This document shows positions 62,801 to 64,000 of a DNA stretch of 64,000 bases, in pieces (position 1 is the first letter of the stretch; each line of letters starts with the position of its first letter). The position numbers and the translations under genes were made by a program. The DNA is taken from the NCBI GenBank assembly GCA_943737045.1, contig CALSFV010000291.1, forward strand, positions 372,001 to 436,000, given 5' to 3'. The DNA is from Parapristionchus giblindavisi (Eukaryota; Nematoda; Chromadorea; Rhabditida; Diplogasteridae). The notes beneath the pieces are model-generated. The model was not told the DNA's origin and made no database searches. It saw nothing but the letters and a program-made list of their open reading frames with translations.

Positions 62801-63783
62801 AGTGGGGCTGTTATTTTAGTCTAAAATTTTAGCCCCACTTCTAACCAAATTATTGGCTCAACCACCAAATTATTGACTCAACTTTAAAAGTGGGGCTTGT
62901 CTGGTAGCCAAATTTTAGAGTCAACTTTTACGATCCACCAAATTATTGGCCCCACTTCGACCAAATTATTGGCCCCCCTAAAATTGCGGAGACCATATCT
63001 TGAAAATCGTCCCAAAATGTATGAGTACTGTATGTACCTCTTGAGCACAGCTCCGGTGAATGGACTCGTGCCCTCATTCGGCATCATCACTCCCAGATAC
63101 GTGTCCATTCTCATGCACAATTCGTCCGTGTCCCCGTCACGACGCAGCGGAATGTGCGCGTCCAGCATCTGGGTTAATTAAATTCATTAAATTAAATTGT
63201 AATAAATAATAAATTTATAAATTACAACAATACAATAAATTTGAATAAAAAACATTTAAAAAAACATTTTAAAAATTGCGCACTGACTCTATCTATTTCA
63301 GAAGTGTTAAAGGCAAACATAATTTGAAACTCTGCGCTCTATCAATGCTCTCTCGCTTTCTTTCTCTGCGAGAGAACGTTGCCAGATCGGATTGTAATTT
63401 TTTTAAAGTTTTAACGCACAATAAATATAGCAATCTCACGTGGTTCTCACTTTCTCTACGAGAGAGCGTTGTCAGAGCGAAGAGTAAATATTTTTTTTAA
63501 AACTTAACGCACAATAAAATAGTAAATAATTGTTACTCTAATATTGATATCTGTGCGAATAAAGTATAACAATCTCACGTGGTAAACGTTCTCACACTTA
63601 CTACAATCCAACCAATCAATAATTCCTACCGTATGATTGTCCACTCCACTGGTTCGCGTCAAGAACACGTGCAGGGAGGAGCGCTGGTCCGCATCGATTG
63701 GTTGGATTGACTTGACTGAGAGATTAAGCGGGGGCACACCCACCACACCCTTGGTCGTCTTGTCCAGTGAGAGTGACACTTCC
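50860..63783 (-). CDS. BTB/POZ-domain protein, copy B (exon 1 outside window)
   Basis: Fifteen exons, read right to left, join in phase: 63,783-63,630, 63,168-63,038, 54,304-54,207, 54,157-54,076, 53,859-53,791, 53,619-53,538, 53,456-53,370, 53,296-53,211, 53,014-52,913, 52,716-52,657, 52,330-52,226, 51,865-51,806, 51,659-51,588, 51,242-51,161 and 50,951-50,860 (stop TGA). They give about 453 residues plus roughly 55 from exon 1 as in copy A. A KRKRGD basic motif precedes the BTB fold: VSKEWLGMQSEYFSQLFYGG, then VVSIQDVPEDEGRLLIDCLY, then LTLADRFSLVALMRKCIESL, matching the conserved LxxxSxYFxxLF, E-x-V-x-L-x-DV and LADRF-x(5)-C elements. BTB proteins of this sort dimerise and often act as CUL3 adaptors; that role is inference here. 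The C-terminal 230 residues match nothing I recognise. The 8.7-kb intron between the second and third listed exons holds the LTR element and two foldbacks. Confidence 0.8.
54476..55151 (-). repeat. 3' LTR (in element orientation)
   Basis: 676 bp, TGTAGAG...CTCTACA. Upstream of it in element orientation is only a short purine run (GAACGGGGCA), a weak polypurine-tract candidate. The stop codon of the second ORF (55,147-55,149) lies inside this LTR. Confidence 0.93.
55147..55875 (-). CDS. Retroelement ORF2, acidic repeat protein of unknown function
   Basis: Follows the Gag ORF in the same frame after a single TAA; the first ATG is at 55,860. The N-terminal 90 residues are strongly acidic with a degenerate repeat (units such as DLVNVEDVDDAEVKEINN). 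The C-terminal part has a tandem repeat, ITVFSSTKRSSNEDHHHAVS twice with small changes. The last codons and stop come from the LTR. No RT, integrase or envelope features and no membrane segments. It could be made as a separate protein or by readthrough as a Gag extension. Function unknown. Confidence 0.65.
   Translation of the reverse strand: MREIIMKSNKEENIKEVNDDNQMDIEDVDDEEVNEVTNNDLVNVEDVDDAEVKEINNHDRMDVEDVSNGDRKDVEDDDVEEVTSDDRMVRRVPVSGGNDSGLLGGVSCRITNDRYERVVKLVRDKLVPKEPDKKSLFLMLPSGFIKSEAMERADGWSYTNAVHIEGFIITVFSSTKRSSNEDHHHAVSCKEPIITVFSSTKRSSNDDRHHAVSFKMPKGYDSRSTRTMKISDEDIRLCERGM
55885..57246 (-). CDS. Retroelement ORF1, Gag-like with a protease-like segment
   Basis: 453 codons from the furthest upstream ATG; MINPSLLPPLKKYDG at about 57,102 is a likelier start. 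Residues about 60-210 resemble the helical retrotransposon Gag domain (GWREFEEEFLLRYGRMG, then ARE-EYKRLP and LELLTEELHEDDPDRKEVV). There is a Cys-rich spot (CECRNR) but no CCHC knuckle. Residues about 310-330 read VGACFDIGAEVNMPEKDAV, placed like a retropepsin active site, but the usual Asp-Ser/Thr-Gly is Asp-Ile-Gly, so the protease may be inactive or the resemblance superficial. The reading frame is intact, in keeping with a young insertion. Confidence 0.65.
   Translation of the reverse strand: MILLYQVILVYYVCEHRHFVYCWRLHCYVGVTDSHRVHSVDRRKLIDKMINPSLLPPLKKYDGSADGWREFEEEFLLRYGRMGDNAGKIVLKEMINGKAREEYKRLPIEYTSRSLKECMDWLSSRCRRRIGRDKLENERRLRSLTLNGRVLNDVFLELELLTEELHEDDPDRKEVVRKMQLLFMHENHKEYRELLRLFGENESYVGLKNHILNCECRNRRENFRFSENEKSDYNCSSNRLHEIGHKTMVSTRGMRNMEEKKTKAVQEEVVDKVATSLVQREISDDEEAQGEEDSLQYKYMQRFKDVKEEFVGVKVGACFDIGAEVNMPEKDAVNKISEVVIENKMIGNVIDAKGSQVKAVGTVKIDVEMKIRKSCRVEYMVAQKRIPCIISGQSALEDMSMESRVKGKVREICDRSSKGEAVTSMMSYVGHNEDDTVMEIDVVLNENSTVIVG
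57303..57324 (-). promoter_or_regulatory. Candidate primer-binding site
   Basis: Directly inside the 5' LTR in element orientation is TGGGGGCTGAGCCGG. TGG is the expected start of a site pairing with a tRNA CCA end, and TGGGGGCT matches the start of tRNA-Pro-primed sites in other retroelements. Beyond eight bases the match is weak. Confidence 0.45.
57325..58000 (-). repeat. 5' LTR (in element orientation)
   Basis: Same length and ends as 54,476-55,151. Both contain identical shadow frames of 95 and 68 codons, showing lack of indels. Repeated TTACCAAATAC words (57,450-57,545) may be promoter-related; no TATA box was assigned. Confidence 0.93.
58320..58400. repeat. Recurrent module CATCTCCA-GTTACAACAATCTGTCGAAACC
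   Basis: A roughly 55-bp word pattern (CATCTCCACGATACAACAG, then CCGAAACGCAAA here) recurs at 59,075-59,125, 59,605-59,660, 62,335-62,395 and 62,480-62,545, and inverted at 29,762-29,800 and 30,440-30,480. Several copies continue into ATGTCACTAG and TCATGCAAGC. It may be the conserved part of an old repeat family. No function assigned. Confidence 0.55.
58711..58854. mobile_element. 144-bp palindromic MITE, TTA duplication
   Basis: TGTGGTGTTACATTTTCAAA and complement at the ends, flanked by TTA (58,708-58,710 and 58,855-58,857). The inside consists of overlapping GCGCACGGCGTGCG palindromes. TTA fits the TWA target of PIF/Harbinger elements. Confidence 0.88.
59475..59573. repeat. 99-bp hairpin, CCCGCAGAATCTCCC ends
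   Basis: CGCAGAATCTCCCTTCGTGC pairs with its complement at the right end; stem of about 33 bp, loop about 35 bp. The GCAGAATC end resembles that of the palindrome at 13,201-13,707, hinting at a related terminus. Confidence 0.75.
59866..62195. mobile_element. 2.3-kb foldback element, arms about 900 bp
   Basis: AATTACAGGCTCCATGAGTG at the left and its complement at the right begin arms of about 900 bp (to 60,771 and from 61,280) that appear identical in the long frames they share (for example an inverted 67-codon frame with SFLEFAKESIAPTPESIGF). The 500-bp loop has a diverged relative of the arm motif (NSFLELAKDSIKP at 60,925). The near-perfect arms imply a young element or gene conversion. 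No transposase and no clear target duplication. The arm frames look protein-like but end quickly and match no known family. Confidence 0.75.
62660..62995. repeat. Self-similar palindrome of CCAATAATTTGG words
   Basis: CCGCAATTTTAGGTGGGCC at the left and GGCCCCCCTAAAATTGCGG at the right bound a region in which CCAATAATTTGG and its complement occur about ten times, with long pairing around the centre at about 62,815. Confidence 0.85.
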
Positions 63784-64000
63784 CTAGAGATGGTAAATTA
63801 TTTATTTATTTAATTTAATTTAAAATTATTTATTAAAATGCACAATTCTAAAAAGAAATAAACAAATACATAAATAAAACGAAGTCCATTCACAGAAGGG
63901 ACAGCCACTTTACTTTCTCGTCACTGCCCATTAGAGATCCGCAAACGTGCGGTCGTTCAGAAATGATTCCTCACTAATTAATGAATAAGAAATCGCGCGC
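63784..64000 (-). other. Intron 1 of BTB copy B, to the window end
   Basis: The first 80 bp resemble the start of intron 1 of copy A (34,000-34,095). Exon 1 is not reached. Confidence 0.55.

Overview
The window reads as a repeat-rich stretch of a nematode nuclear genome, probably from a free-living rhabditid or diplogastrid. The clues are intron-split genes with short introns, TTTCAG-type 3' splice sites, A/T-rich introns full of ATTGATTGATT, TACCGTA and CTACAGTA motifs, long (TAA)n tracts, and many Tc1/mariner-type and hAT-type elements. The species assignment is inference.

Host genes. (1) Five degenerate partial copies of the 3' half of a BAF250/ARID1-like (OSA, LET-526-type) SWI/SNF subunit gene lie on the + strand at about 7.4-8.7, 11.1-19.6, 20.1-23.1, 40.3-41.9 and 43.8-47.4 kb. 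The copy at 18.8-19.6 kb has the intact C-terminal exons and the stop codon. (2) A BTB/POZ-domain gene exists in two minus-strand copies. Copy B (50,860-63,783) is open through 15 exons; its first exon lies beyond the window. Copy A (25,106-35,050) retains exon 1 but has lost the core BTB exons, carries a frameshift, and has a 1.2-kb foldback element inside exon 2. (3) A minus-strand gene for a RING-H2 ubiquitin ligase of RNF115/126 type spans 36.2-40.3 kb; a piece of it is duplicated at the left edge. (4) A PP1-like phosphatase gene without its N-terminal half lies at 48.8-49.9 kb. (5) A secreted EGF-repeat gene is cut off after 124 codons at 6.7-7.1 kb.

Mobile DNA. An LTR retroelement (54,476-58,000) has two 676-bp LTRs and a GTGA target duplication. 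It encodes a Gag/protease-like ORF and an acidic ORF of unknown function, in one frame, with no reverse transcriptase. There is a mariner with a dead transposase (30.9-32.1 kb), at least three hAT-type MITEs (two with perfect 8-bp duplications), a 4-bp-duplication MITE family, TA- and TTA-type palindromic MITEs, and very large foldback elements at 3.6-6.7, 16.9-18.7, 32.7-33.9, 42.3-43.2 and 59.9-62.2 kb.

Most unusual signal. At least five elements that are otherwise different in sequence (1.3, 15.4, 16.9, 21.0 and 32.7 kb) are inverted-repeat elements carrying a tRNA-like segment with A-box and B-box sequences, followed in each by a related T-rich motif (roughly CTTTTTGCTGATTTT). In the two large ones the tRNA-like segments sit in both arms and point inward at a loop with coding-like DNA. 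A separate foldback (3.6-6.7 kb) has LINE reverse-transcriptase fragments in both arms and, in its loop, two consecutive exons with their intron captured from the BAF250-like gene. I read the locus as segmentally duplicated gene fragments repeatedly invaded by foldback DNA elements.
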